A DNA stretch of 64,000 nt from Aliiglaciecola sp041538045 (GCF_041538045.1 NZ_JBGOSE010000013.1:36846-100845), one strand, 5' to 3'. Positions 19,398 to 29,727 are shown, counted from the stretch's first letter. Notes: generated by a model not told the origin, from the letters alone. Numbers and translations are program-made.

Positions 19398-19441
19398 GGA
19401 AAGGTAAAACCACCTTTAACCATACCTCTCCCTAACTGCCA

Positions 19442-21231
19442 TTATTGATCAATTAACGCCTGTATTTTGGGTCCTGAAGCGTAGTGTTGTTGGCACACTT
19501 TAGTTGTTATTTGCATATACAATTCATCGATTTTATCTGCGCTCATAAATTGCTGACTAAAATTAGCCACACTAGGATCAATGTGCAATTTAGCACTATT
19601 TATCATATGCGCAATAAGCGCTTTTACATTATCGGTTCCCATGGCAATGCGCATGGTTGTGAGATGAATTCCGCCTTTTTTCTGCTCCTTTGCAGATAAC
19701 TCCGAATGAGAGGTCAATGCTGGACACAGAATAATAGTGTTGTTTTGGCCAATACTTACCTGATGGCTAAAAGCTGGCTCAAGTGCATCGAAGAAGCGCA
19801 CAAATACTTCTCTACTCAAGCCTGCTTTTTCAAGATCAATAGTAAATAGTGCACATGGCCAACCGTGACGCATTTGCTCTTCACGTAATGCAGCATTGGG
19901 ATGATCTGGTAAAGCATGGCTATTGACATTAAATAACGGGTGAGTGGCTAAAAACTGACTAAATACTTGAGTATTGATTACCTTATTCATGATTCTTTGC
20001 TCTAAGGTTTTCATACCACTTAATACATCAAAGGCTTTTTCCGAGTCTAGAAACGCACCTTTAATATAATACACGTCCCAAAACATCGTTTGAGACCAGT
20101 CAAATCCATCGACGCTACTACCTTTGGGTTGAAACATGCGATAGCCTTCGCCAATCACAACTCCGGCGGTAGTTGCTCCTGTTCCACATATATCTTTAGT
20201 ATAACTGTGCACAACATAATCGGGTCGTTTACTTTTGTCTTTTTGTTGAAGGGGTTGGTGTAAAATGGGCGTCGCCAAGGTTGCATCTAGCATTACTAAA
20301 TGATTATTTTGATGAGCTATTTCACATATGCCAGCAACATCTAATATCAGACCATGGGGGTTACAGGGTGATTCCAAATAAACGTGTAAATTATGCTTTT
20401 CTAGTCTGAGCTTATGGTTACATTTCACCTGCTCAATAAACATAGAAAATTCTTCTGCACTATATCCATCAAACCACTCAAGCTGAATATCAAGTCTATT
20501 TTCACGGGCAAAATAGTCATGTAGCAGTTGATAAACCCCGCCGTAAACGTTGCGTGAAACAACTAAAATATCCGAATGAGAAAGGACATTGGAAAGCAGT
20601 GCGTCTATAGCTGCCATTCCAGAATTGAAATTCCACGCTAGATAGTCTGCTGAATACGGACCCGCTTCTAAATCAACAATGGCATTAGCTAATGAAATAT
20701 TGGTAGGATTAAGTAACCTTGAATATATTTGATGGGTAAACTCTTTGCCATGAAAAGCATCATCCACCCATTCTGTACAAGCATAAACATAAGTCGCAGT
20801 ACGAACGATTACCGGCGTGGCTGAAAATAGTGCCGGAATATTATCGAACAATGGGTAATGGCTTTTAGAAACTTGCGAACCAGATTGGGGAGTCATGCTC
20901 TGATAAGTCGCCCTAAAAGGGTTTTGTAGCGTATCAAGTATTTTAGCTATTTGAAATGATAGAAACTTTTTAGCATTAAAATAAGCCAACTTATCTTCTT
21001 TGCTTAAACCGTCTAAGGTCTCACTGGTTATGGTCCAAAGATTATTGACATCAATTTGCGCTAAGTAAAGATGTTTGGCGACGGCAAACAATGCTTTACC
21101 ATAGTCTGAATTGGGCTTTATACCAAAATGCGCTAATTGCTCATAGGCAAGTTCATCAATACTGAGGCTTCACTGGTGTTACGTCTTGGAGAAAGTAATT
21201 TGGCTTGTTTTGCTTGCTGCTCACTATTCAT
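19442..21231 (-). pseudogene. Cys/Met-metabolism PLP-dependent enzyme, frameshifted near its 5' end
   Basis: The main frame (19442-21091, about 549 residues) encodes a fold-type I PLP enzyme of the transsulfuration family, with the Schiff-base lysine in HSYTKDICGTGATTAG. It has no good start codon, only an internal TTG. Upstream, an ATG at 21231 with AAAGG in front opens a different frame that reads MNSEQQAKQAKLL and then ends. Reading from about 21159 in the main frame gives DELAYEQLAHFGIKPNSDYG running straight into the enzyme. One base therefore seems lost around 21158-21172. The intact protein would have about 597 residues, longer than typical cystathionine synthases or lyases. Substrate unknown; it could be a true mutation or a sequence error. 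Confidence 0.75.
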
Positions 21232-21387
21232 AAGATTACCTTTTATAATACAACTTACCAAGCTGTTATTTATTTCTTATTTATGAATAATAGGTAATTA
21301 TATAAGGCAAAATAAACACAAATCCAAATATAATTTTGAATGGATTGCATATAAATAGGAAAGTTAAGTTTACTATAGGACGACAAA

Positions 21388-22324
21388 ATGACTGATATAT
21401 TGATCTGTAGCCGAGATGCAATGGATTATGTAGAACAAATTGAACTGGCCAAAATAACCAATCTTAGCCTGCAAATTTGTCCAAAAGACCCCAACTTAAT
21501 TACCAATGGCCACAGGGTTAACATTATATTAGGCGAACCTGAACTATGTATCGCAGCACTTCCCTATTGTCCAAATGTACAATGGGTTCAGTCGACTTGG
21601 GCTGGAATTAAACCTTTTATCGATAAAGCCCCCCAAACCTTTGAATTAACTGGTATAAAAAATGTTTTTGGTTTCGCAGATGCGAGAATATGTATTTAGT
21701 TATTTGTTGTATTTTTCGCGAAAAATTCAAACCTTCAAAGAATTGCAATCGACTCAGGCTTGGTCTCAACCAAACTGTAATTCGTTACAGGGAAAAACCA
21801 TTGGCATTCTTGGAATGGGCTCGATTGGAGTGGAAGTCGCCAAAACAGCAAAGCACTTCGGAATGGAAGTCATTGGAATCGCTCAAACCCCTCGTTCCCT
21901 TGATTGTGTTGATGAATTTTATTCACTTAAACATCTGAAAAACTTTGCCCATCGCTTGGATTACTTAGTTGTATTGCTGCCGCATACCAACAAAACTGAA
22001 AATATAATCAACCAAGAGTGTTTGACTTCACTTAATCCCCAGTGCATTTTAATTAACGCTGGCAGAGGGCAAGTTGTTGATGAAAATGCGTTGTATGATG
22101 CTCTTACGCAAAATCAGATACAGGCTGCGGTTCTAGACGTATTTACTGAAGAGCCATTGCCAAAAGAACATTTATTTTGGCAGCTGAACAACCTGTATAT
22201 CACTCAGCATACCGCAGCAATCTCTCAACCGAAGGAAATTTCTAGAGTTTTTCTACAAAATTTGCATTTATTTTTAACCCAGCAAAAGCTCCAAAATATA
22301 GTGGAATGGAATAAAGGTTATTAA
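21388..22324 (+). pseudogene. D-2-hydroxyacid dehydrogenase, split by a +1 frameshift
   Basis: Two overlapping frames together make one NAD-dependent D-2-hydroxyacid dehydrogenase of about 311 residues. The first (21388-21699, RBS AGGAC) encodes the N-terminal half up to LTGIKNVFG. The second resumes at QMREYVFSYLL (from about 21677). Dropping one T in the T-rich stretch around 21664-21676 joins them as VFGSQMREYVF, matching the family. The second half has the Rossmann motif GILGMGSIG, the catalytic Arg in INAGRGQVVD, the Glu region DVFTEEPLP and the His in ITQHTAA. It is divergent from the PLP-enzyme gene, which is also frameshifted. Confidence 0.8.
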
Positions 22325-22494
22325 TGGCATATTTAATTGCCCATACATACACCTTTACCCTTATCGATAGTTATTAAAGTTAATTAATATAGTGTAAATA
22401 ATCATAAGTAGTCGTCTGATACTTTGTTATGCTGTATTAAATTTAAGCAAATAATCTTTAAATGGGTTAAGCATTACGGAGGATGCAATAAATT

Positions 22495-23481
22495 ATGATT
22501 ACGCATTCGGCCCCCATTAAAAAGCGTAGTGCTGAAGAAAGCATTATTCTGACACTTAGTGGCGCAAGTTCCATCGGCGTACTGCCCTTTGCCATCTATC
22601 GAATAATGGAATCAGATTGGGCTATCGCTTGCTTAGATTTATTTGCGGTTTTCGCTTTGGGCTCTCTTTTTGTTTATGTCTATCGAACCCATACAACCCA
22701 GTTACCTGGCCGTATCCTCGCCTTTGTATCCATGTTTGTTGTTTTTGTGACGGTTTTGCTCAAAGGTATTAGCCAATTGATGTGGATATTTCCGGCTCTC
22801 ACCGCGGTGTTTTTTTTATTACCCGCCAACATGGCAGCTATTTACAGCATCTTAATTCTACTCTCCATTGGCTATGTTCTTCGCGAGCAACTTACTATAT
22901 TTTTAGCCTTAGAATTCTATGTTACAGCCATAGCGACATTGCTATTTAGCTATGCATTTTCAGATAGAATGCGTAAACAGCAGCAACAATTAACAGAGTT
23001 AGCGACTTGCGATCCCTTAACAGGTGCTGGCAACAGACGAGCTATGGAGCAAAAATTGCTGGAAGTCATTGCTTTTCAAAGAAGAGAGCAAAGTTTGCCT
23101 GTATCCTTAATATTGATGGATTTAGATAACTTTAAAAAGGTTAATGATGCTTATGGCCATGCTAAAGGTGATGATATTTTAAGGGTATTTGTAGAGACCA
23201 TCGAAAAGCGTATTCGCTCGACCGACAAACTATATCGTTTTGGCGGAGAAGAGTTCGTCATTATTGCCGACAACACGCCCCTAAAAGAAGCGATGAAATT
23301 AGCGGAAGAATTCCGTTTTTCCATTGAAAATGAAGGCTGGTTGGCAAAGCATAACATCACTATATCGGTTGGAACCGCTAAATATGCTCCCCATGAAACC
23401 GCCTTCGAATGGCTTGGTCGTGCAGACCGTGCAATGTATCAAGCGAAAAAATTAGGCCGCAATAATTGCTGTGTTGCCTAA
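22495..23481 (+). CDS. Diguanylate cyclase with multi-helix membrane domain
   Basis: A 328-residue protein predicted to make cyclic di-GMP. About six membrane helices occupy residues 20-155. A coiled linker (DRMRKQQQQLTELATCDPLTGAGNRRAM) leads into the GGDEF domain, whose active-site loop reads GGEEF near residue 250 (YRFGGEEFVIIAD), with the substrate motif DLDNFKKVNDAYGHAKGD before it. I see no RxxD inhibitory site before the active loop. The RBS GGAGG lies well placed upstream. The membrane part is not a named sensor that I recognise. Confidence 0.92.
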   Translation: MITHSAPIKKRSAEESIILTLSGASSIGVLPFAIYRIMESDWAIACLDLFAVFALGSLFVYVYRTHTTQLPGRILAFVSMFVVFVTVLLKGISQLMWIFPALTAVFFLLPANMAAIYSILILLSIGYVLREQLTIFLALEFYVTAIATLLFSYAFSDRMRKQQQQLTELATCDPLTGAGNRRAMEQKLLEVIAFQRREQSLPVSLILMDLDNFKKVNDAYGHAKGDDILRVFVETIEKRIRSTDKLYRFGGEEFVIIADNTPLKEAMKLAEEFRFSIENEGWLAKHNITISVGTAKYAPHETAFEWLGRADRAMYQAKKLGRNNCCVA

Positions 23482-23570
23482 AATTAATCTACCCAAAAGT
23501 GTTATTCTAAGGGAAAAATTATGGCATATTCCCCTTCTCAACTTTTATTCGTCGTAACTAAGTAACTCAG

Positions 23571-23783
23571 ATGACCCAACCGCCAGACAACAAGCCCAAC
23601 TTCGTCACTAAATATTTCAATAAAATAGAATTATTTGGCTGGCTGTTATGTGCATCGTCAATGCTCACAATCGTATTTGCTAAAGAGCTCAACCCGCAAA
23701 TAATGCCATTTGCTTGGTTAGGAGCGATTGTTGGTGCAGGTATAATAGGTTGGGGAGCAGGACAAAAACATAAACGAAAATAA
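23571..23783 (+). CDS. Small two-helix membrane protein, hypothetical
   Basis: A 70-residue protein with a hydrophilic N-terminus, two hydrophobic segments (LFGWLLCASSMLTIVFA and PFAWLGAIVGAGIIGWGAG) and a basic tail GQKHKRK that would stay in the cytoplasm. The composition is that of a genuine small membrane protein, but no strong ribosome site is visible and I know no function. It follows the diguanylate cyclase gene by 89 bases. Confidence 0.5.
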   Translation: MTQPPDNKPNFVTKYFNKIELFGWLLCASSMLTIVFAKELNPQIMPFAWLGAIVGAGIIGWGAGQKHKRK

Positions 23784-24106
23784 TTGTCCAAAGCCAAGTG
23801 ATAGTTAGTGCCCACTATCAACAAGCTGACATGAATAATTGCCACAGTGGTGAAATCCTAGTCATTTAACCTTGCATCACTGCGCTAGATTATCCGCAAC
23901 ACCCACCTCATTACCTAATAGTAGCTGCGAGATAGGCGCATAATTCCACGCCTAAATGCTAGTATCAGTGTGGGTTTTAGTGATATAAGTCTTTGCATAT
24001 TCGTAGTGCTATTTAATCCATTGATTCAGTTTAACCTGTTTTAATTTTTTACTATCAATTTGGATTTTTCTTGTAGCTAACTTATGCCTTAAAAAAGGAA
24101 AAATTT
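23784..24106. other. Intergenic region, no gene seen
   Basis: About 320 bases without a convincing gene. A small hairpin (TGATAGT pairing with ACTATCA, 23799-23820) directly follows the small membrane-protein gene and may end its transcript. The rest is AT-rich and should include the promoter of the DUF2750 gene; AAAAAAGGAAAAA just before 24107 is its ribosome site. Confidence 0.4.
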
Positions 24107-24487
24107 ATGCCTTCGCAATTTCACGATGTTATTCAAATGTCCCCAGAAAAACGCCATGCCTATCTATTAACTCAGGCAACGATTAATCAAAAAATTTGGA
24201 TCCTCACTGACGAGCATGGTTGCGTCATGTTAAATAGTGAAGATGAAGACTGTGTTCCCGTTTGGCCGTCAGAAGAGTTTGCTAAATATTGGGCTACCGG
24301 AGATTGGGCCGATTGCACACCTAAAGCAATTACCTTGTCAGACTGGTTTGATCGCTGGACCAGAGGATTAGAGGGAGATGGAGTCAATATTGCGGTATTC
24401 CCCAATCCAGATGAAGAAGGAATTGTGGTTTTTCCTGACGTATTCGACAGTGAACTCAAAGAAAGAAACCAGTCTAAATTAAACTAA
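24107..24487 (+). CDS. DUF2750 family protein
   Basis: A 126-residue cytoplasmic acidic protein. The layout matches DUF2750: an N-terminal helix (SPEKRHAYLLTQATINQKIWIL), a beta segment with VPVWPSEEFAKYW, a Trp-rich LSDWFDRWTRGL helix and a C-terminal IAVFPNPDEEGIVV strand pair. Such proteins resemble small immunity or SUKH-like folds in outline, but no partner toxin is nearby. A clear AAGGA ribosome site precedes the start. Function unknown. Confidence 0.8.
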   Translation: MPSQFHDVIQMSPEKRHAYLLTQATINQKIWILTDEHGCVMLNSEDEDCVPVWPSEEFAKYWATGDWADCTPKAITLSDWFDRWTRGLEGDGVNIAVFPNPDEEGIVVFPDVFDSELKERNQSKLN

Positions 24488-24513
24488 AAGCATTTTAGCT
24501 CAAACCTACTTTA

Positions 24514-24538
24514 AAAGTGAGGTCTTACACCTCACTTT
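24514..24538. terminator. Hairpin between DUF2750 gene and RND pump gene
   Basis: AAAGTGAGGT pairs perfectly with ACCTCACTTT around a five-base loop, 27 bases after the DUF2750 stop and 50 bases beyond the convergent RND gene. The T-tracts on both sides are short, so it is a probable rather than certain terminator. Confidence 0.55.
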
Positions 24539-24588
24539 ACCTGCTCTAAAGCACGATATTCCCGCGATTCAAGATAACTTTTTCGAAT

Positions 24589-27500
24589 TTAGTTCTGGGG
24601 TTTGCTAGAAGATAACCGAAGATTATCTTTAAACGCCAACATACATGGAGTCAACACTAAAGTAAGTACAGTAGCAAAAGCCAATCCACCAGCAACAGCA
24701 GTAGCCAACTGAGACCAGTATTCAGTAGAAGGCCCACCAATATCAACATTGCGGCCGATAAAATCTATATTAACCCCTATCACCATAGGTAATAAACCTA
24801 AGATAGTTGTTACTGTAGTCATCATTACCGGTCTTAAACGTTGTGCCCCTGTACGCAATATAGCTTCGGTGGTTTTCAGCCCTTCGCTTTTCAATATATT
24901 GTAAGTATCAATGAGTACAATATTATTATTCACCACTATACCAGCCAGCGCGATAACACCCACACCAGACATCACAATTCCAAAAGGTTTTTGGAATAGG
25001 AGCAGGCCCAACACTACACCAACAATTGAAAATATAACTGCGCTTAAAATTAAAAACGCCTGATAGAAACTATTAAACTGAGTTACCAGGATAATAGCCA
25101 TTACAAACAAAGCTATCAAAAAAGCGTTCATCAAAAAGGCTTGAGATTCATCTTGTTGCTCATTTTGACCTTTAATGGTTATCTCGACTCTAGGATCTAA
25201 ATTCAGCGTAGGTAACTGCTCTCGCAGTTCAGGCAGGGCAATACTTAATAACTCACCCGGCACCATATTGGCTTCAACCCGCAGTACTCGTTTACTATCA
25301 ACGTGGCGTATTAAGTCGGTTTTCAAGCGCGCAGTGCGCTCAACAAAATTACTAATGGGGACTAGACCATTTGCCGTTTTAAGTCTTAATTCATCGAGTT
25401 TTCCAATGTATCTGTCAGTGCGGGGAAACCTGACACGAATATCTAATTCATCGTCGACGTCATCGGGTCGATACTCACCAATTCGTAAACCTGTCGTCAC
25501 AAATTGCACCGTATTTCCTACCAAGGTTGCATCCGCCCCAAATCGGGCAGCATCACTTCTATTTACCTTTAATTGCCACTCAATACCAGGTTTTGCAGTG
25601 GTGTCGCCAATGGATGTAAATTTATCATTTGCATCTAAGGCTTTACGGATTGTGACTGCCGCATCATTGAGTAACTCAGGAAACCGAGAGGAAATTTCGA
25701 TTTGTAAATCTTTACCTGATTGCGGCCCTTCTTGATCAGGAGCAACTTCCATATCAAGTCCAGCCATATCGCCAATGCGGCTTTGAACTTCTTTCAATAT
25801 CTCATCAGAATGTACTCGCAAATGCCAATCAACTAAGTTCAACCTAAGGGTACCAATTTGATCTTGCCCACCTGAGCGTGAATACAAGGTTTCGATTTCT
25901 GGCATATCAATTAATTTTGCTTCCACTTCTTTGATAATACTGTCTTTTTCGTAAACCGAATAATCGCCAATGGAACGCACGGTGATATTCACGCCTTGGC
26001 TATCCGCTTTTGGAAAAAACTCCACACCTAAACCCGAGGATGCATAAAGAATAAAAGTGACTACCGCAAAGGCAACCGCAATTAATACGCTTTTTAGGGG
26101 GTGAGCGATAGCTACTGAAAGGAAACGAATATAACGACCGGTGTAACCTTCGAGGGTATTAATGTCACCATTTTCTGCTTGCTCAAGTTGCTGTCTAGTT
26201 TTGCTACTGATGTATCTTGGTTTACCAAAAGCCGCCCCTAAAGTAGGAACAAATACCAATGCCATCAGCAATGACGCGGTTAAAACAGCAATCAAGGTGA
26301 AAGGTAAGTACTTCATAAATTCACCCATAACGCCCGGCCAAAACATTAAGGGCGCAAATGCAGCCAAAGTGGTAGCTGTAGAGGCGGTTATCGGCCACGC
26401 CATGCGCAGCGCAGCACTTTTATAAGCCGTTTTTTTATCCTGGCCTTCACTCATACACCTATCGGCATATTCGGTTACAACTATGGCACCATCTACTAAC
26501 ATGCCCACGGCCATAATCAGCGAAAATAACACAACCATATTCAAGGTATAACCGAACAGAGAAATGACTAAAATTCCGGTGAGAAATGAACCCGGTATAG
26601 ATACTCCAACAAGGATCGCTGTTCTCACCCCCAATATAGCAACGATGACAATCGCCACTAAAACGATGGCACTGGTGACATTATTCTGTAAATCACCCAG
26701 CATCATATTGATGTTGATTGACTGGTCACCTGTGTAGGTTACCGACACACTGTTGGGCCAAACTGAAGACTTTTGAGCTTGTTCAACAAATGCTTTAACC
26801 TTTTCTACGGTAATCAGCAAGTTCTCACCGGGGCGCTTTTTGACTTCCACCGACACTGAAGGGTGGGAATTTAAGCGCGCAAAACCTGACGGATCTTTAT
26901 AGGAACGGCGCACCTGGGCCACATCCTCAAAGGTAACGACTCTGTCACCATCCACCTTAATGGGTTGCTCTAATACATCCTTAACACTTTCGAATACGGA
27001 AGGAACTTTCACTGCAAAACTGCCAACACCAGTATCCATAGTCCCTGCAGGAACCAAGCGATTATTACGCGATAAGAGCGTTAAGATTTCAGTTTGATCA
27101 AGGCCGTATGACTCTAATAACAAGGGATCGACAATAATCTCGACTAAATCTTCGCGATCACCACCGATGTCGACCTCGAGCACTTCAGATATGCCTTCGA
27201 GTCCATTTTGCAACTCACGGGCAGTCGTTATTAACGCTCTTTCCGACACTGGACCAGATAGCACCACGGTTAACACAGCCTGTTGACCTGCCATGGTAAT
27301 TTCATGAATCGTTGGCTCTTCAGTCTCATCGGGTAATTTAGCCCGCGCGACAGTGACCTTATCACGAACGTCCGCTAGGGCTTCTTTGGAGTCAAAACCA
27401 GCAACAAATTCCATGGTGATACTGGCAAAGCCCTCACCAGCGGTGGCTTTCATTTCTTTTAGACCGTCAATGGATCGCAACTCCCTTTCCATCGGCTTAA

Positions 27501-27693
27501 CAAGCATGCGTTCAGCATCTTCAGGGGCGATACCATCGTGGACGATTGAAACGTAGATAAATGGAATCGGCACATCTGGATTCGATTCTTTCGGAATATT
27601 TAAATAAGTGACTGCACCAGAAACTAACAATAATACAAAGATCATTAGTACGGTGCGCGTATGGTCAATTGAGGCGGTTATGATATTTTTCAT
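24589..27693 (-). CDS. RND efflux transporter, inner-membrane subunit
   Basis: A 1034-residue proton-driven pump of the AcrB/MdtB-like superfamily that exports compounds across the envelope with a periplasmic adaptor. It shows the classic layout: N-terminal helix, large periplasmic porter loop, helices 2-6 with the proton-relay helix (SLIMAVGMLVDGAIVVTEY, an Asp near residue 400), a second periplasmic loop and helices 8-12. The N-terminal NIPKESNPDVPIPFIYV suggests the CusA/MexK-related drug-efflux branch rather than AcrB itself. The adaptor gene lies 15 bases upstream in the same operon. No outer-membrane TolC-like partner or regulator is adjacent. Confidence 0.94.
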   Translation of the reverse strand: MKNIITASIDHTRTVLMIFVLLLVSGAVTYLNIPKESNPDVPIPFIYVSIVHDGIAPEDAERMLVKPMERELRSIDGLKEMKATAGEGFASITMEFVAGFDSKEALADVRDKVTVARAKLPDETEEPTIHEITMAGQQAVLTVVLSGPVSERALITTARELQNGLEGISEVLEVDIGGDREDLVEIIVDPLLLESYGLDQTEILTLLSRNNRLVPAGTMDTGVGSFAVKVPSVFESVKDVLEQPIKVDGDRVVTFEDVAQVRRSYKDPSGFARLNSHPSVSVEVKKRPGENLLITVEKVKAFVEQAQKSSVWPNSVSVTYTGDQSININMMLGDLQNNVTSAIVLVAIVIVAILGVRTAILVGVSIPGSFLTGILVISLFGYTLNMVVLFSLIMAVGMLVDGAIVVTEYADRCMSEGQDKKTAYKSAALRMAWPITASTATTLAAFAPLMFWPGVMGEFMKYLPFTLIAVLTASLLMALVFVPTLGAAFGKPRYISSKTRQQLEQAENGDINTLEGYTGRYIRFLSVAIAHPLKSVLIAVAFAVVTFILYASSGLGVEFFPKADSQGVNITVRSIGDYSVYEKDSIIKEVEAKLIDMPEIETLYSRSGGQDQIGTLRLNLVDWHLRVHSDEILKEVQSRIGDMAGLDMEVAPDQEGPQSGKDLQIEISSRFPELLNDAAVTIRKALDANDKFTSIGDTTAKPGIEWQLKVNRSDAARFGADATLVGNTVQFVTTGLRIGEYRPDDVDDELDIRVRFPRTDRYIGKLDELRLKTANGLVPISNFVERTARLKTDLIRHVDSKRVLRVEANMVPGELLSIALPELREQLPTLNLDPRVEITIKGQNEQQDESQAFLMNAFLIALFVMAIILVTQFNSFYQAFLILSAVIFSIVGVVLGLLLFQKPFGIVMSGVGVIALAGIVVNNNIVLIDTYNILKSEGLKTTEAILRTGAQRLRPVMMTTVTTILGLLPMVIGVNIDFIGRNVDIGGPSTEYWSQLATAVAGGLAFATVLTLVLTPCMLAFKDNLRLSSSKPQN

Positions 27694-27708
27694 GGGAAAT
27701 TAGTACTG

Positions 27709-28794
27709 CTACTTTTCAGATGTCACGTCATCGACGATTTCAACTTTATCACCATCACGGACAAACCCTTGCCCGCGAGTAATAATGCGCGCTTGTTCGC
27801 CTATCCCTGATAACCAGACCCCTTGACTGTCACTCTTTACAATATCAATGGGCACAAACCTAACGATGTCACCTTCAACTATTTTGACACCTAGGTTACC
27901 TTCTTCATCCAAGGCCATTACCGCAGGAGTAATTTTAATTGCACGCTCTTGTTGCAGGGGAATATTTAATTCAGTACTCATTCCAGCCAACAACGTCCCT
28001 TCGGGGTTAGCCACTGCCACTTCCAGATTAAAGGTATTCGTGCCTTGATTAGAAATACTGGAGATATATCGAATTTTGCCAGTAAGGGTTTGCCCAGTAG
28101 TCAGTCGGCCATTCGCCTGTTGACCAAGGTGAATCTTTTGAATCCAGTTTTCCGTTACATCGGCAGAAATAATGAGAGGATCTAAATCCACTACGGTAGC
28201 AATGGTATCGCCGTCTCTCAGTAAATCGCCAATTTCCACTTCACGGCTGTTTAGTACACCATCGAAAGGCGCAATTATGGTTGTTTTAGTGATAGCCAAC
28301 TCTAAGCGTTCAATTTCAGCTTTTGCTAGCTCAACATTGGCTTCAGCTTGGGCTAAAGCTGATTGTGATTGAAAGCCCTTTTTCCCTAAAGATTCGGCTG
28401 CGTCTAATTCAATTTCACGCTGTTTAAGAATCGATTTTGCAGATCGCAACAAGGCATTCAAATCATTTCCATCCATGCGCAAAATCTTTTGTCCTTGTTT
28501 GACAGCTTGCCCTTCCTGAACAAAGATATCCACTACCTGACCTTTAACTTCAGAGCGCAGTGTTGCTACACGATCAGGCTCTGTACGTCCATAGATGCTA
28601 ACTTCTCGGCTAACTTGCTCGGCATATAGGGTGTCTACCTTCACTTTGGTTAGAACTTCTTCAAGCTGTGCTTTTTTGCCTTCATCCTGCTGTGCAGAAA
28701 GGTGCCCTGAAGCAATCCATAAGCATAAAAGTATGAAAATAAACAACGCTATCCACGCCGGTTGGCGCCGAATTTTAGTTAGCAGATTTGACAT
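27709..28794 (-). CDS. RND efflux periplasmic adaptor (membrane-fusion protein)
   Basis: A 361-residue adaptor that links the RND pump to an outer-membrane channel. An N-terminal membrane segment (AWIALFIFILLCLWIASG, about residues 13-30) is followed by a split biotinyl-lipoyl domain (LRSEVKGQVVDIFVQEGQAVKQGQKIL and IIAPFDGVLNSREVEIGD) enclosing an alpha-helical hairpin rich in Ala, Glu and Leu, then beta-barrel and membrane-proximal domains. The start has an excellent AAGGAGG ribosome site. It is the first gene of a two-gene operon with the pump gene. Confidence 0.94.
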   Translation of the reverse strand: MSNLLTKIRRQPAWIALFIFILLCLWIASGHLSAQQDEGKKAQLEEVLTKVKVDTLYAEQVSREVSIYGRTEPDRVATLRSEVKGQVVDIFVQEGQAVKQGQKILRMDGNDLNALLRSAKSILKQREIELDAAESLGKKGFQSQSALAQAEANVELAKAEIERLELAITKTTIIAPFDGVLNSREVEIGDLLRDGDTIATVVDLDPLIISADVTENWIQKIHLGQQANGRLTTGQTLTGKIRYISSISNQGTNTFNLEVAVANPEGTLLAGMSTELNIPLQQERAIKITPAVMALDEEGNLGVKIVEGDIVRFVPIDIVKSDSQGVWLSGIGEQARIITRGQGFVRDGDKVEIVDDVTSEK

Positions 28795-29023
28795 TCTACC
28801 TCCTTGTTCAATGGCGCTAACGTTACTACTCTGAAAAAGATACTACCAATTATAAATCGTTTCGAAATATGTACGAAATCAACACCCATTGTTTTAACTC
28901 AGTTTTTTCAACTAATTGGCTTTTTACGTTTCGCAAATAATAAAAGTTCTAAAACACACTTAAACTGAGATGGACTAAAGTTTTATTCGACCTAATAGCA
29001 TTGCCTGCCTGTAAAAAACAAAA

Positions 29024-29052
29024 AAGCCCCGATGCATAAGCATTGGGGCTTA
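29024..29052 (-). terminator. Intrinsic terminator of the katG remnant
   Basis: AAGCCCC-GATGC pairs with GCAT-TGGGGCTT around a short ATAA loop, and on the minus strand it is followed by six T. It lies 18 bases beyond the stop codon of the katG remnant and looks like the original terminator of that gene. Confidence 0.8.
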
Positions 29053-29069
29053 ACAATAAAAATTAGCTA

Positions 29070-29426
29070 CTAACTTAAAATATCAAAACTATCGGTATCC
29101 ATTACTTTAGTCCATGCGCTAATGATCATTCACAAACTTCTCGTTGCTGTCCACTTCACGGCATTGGTTTGACGATCACAGATGTCATATGTATTTTTAC
29201 CACTTGGCTGCCACGTATAATTCATGTCGATCATTAACGCATATCTTTTCTAAGGGCTTCAACATCAAGGTTTTTAACGGCTTCCCTATAATCAAACTCT
29301 TCCCCTAAAGGATTCGTTTTATAGTCATGCTGATGTAAAATATTTAGGTTTAGGCCACCACTCCAATACTGACATTTTGCTCTCTGTTGCTCCACCATGC
29401 ATTACTGGGCATTTGTTTTTTGACAT
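29070..29426 (-). pseudogene. katG: katG (catalase-peroxidase) remnant with large internal deletion
   Basis: Three pieces of KatG survive in order. From an ATG at 29426, MSKNKCPVMHGGATESK...LEWWPK is the KatG N-terminus. After a frameshift near 29333-29350 it continues as HQHDYKTNPLGEEFDYREAV and ends near LRKDMR (about 29237). It then jumps directly to the C-terminal part DMNYTWQPSGKNTYDICDRQTN...VKWTATR, and after another gap to AWTKVMDTDSFDILS with the stop at 29070. The whole is about 357 bases against roughly 2.2 kb for an intact gene, so most of both peroxidase domains, with the haem-binding histidines, is gone. It cannot encode an active enzyme. Confidence 0.88.
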
Positions 29427-29680
29427 ATCTAACTTCCCAACTTGTAAAATGAATATCAAGTCACCTTTTAGTTCAAACAACAAAAATGCTTCGCAACCTA
29501 AATTTAAGCTCACACTAAGCCAAACAACTTAATAAAAAGTAAGCTATTATTTTTTTAGCAAAATTAATCGATATAGAATTGATATTTGTAAAACAAAACA
29601 TTGTATTTAAAACTAATTTTAGATGAATAATTTCCTGCGACGCACTTAAGTTCTAGGTTAAATAGTTTCGCTGTGCACAC
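29427..29680. other. AT-rich intergenic region upstream of the katG remnant
   Basis: No gene is visible. It would have held the katG promoter and 5' region. I see no clear OxyR-like palindrome or other recognisable element. Confidence 0.4.
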
Positions 29681-29705
29681 AAAAAAGCCAGCTTAATGCT
29701 GGCTT
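29681..29705 (-). terminator. Intrinsic terminator of erpA
   Basis: AAGCCAGC pairs with GCTGGCTT around a five-base loop and is followed on the minus strand by six T. It lies 23 bases after the erpA stop codon. Confidence 0.85.
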
Positions 29706-29727
29706 GTTGGTTTAATTTACTTTGAGA

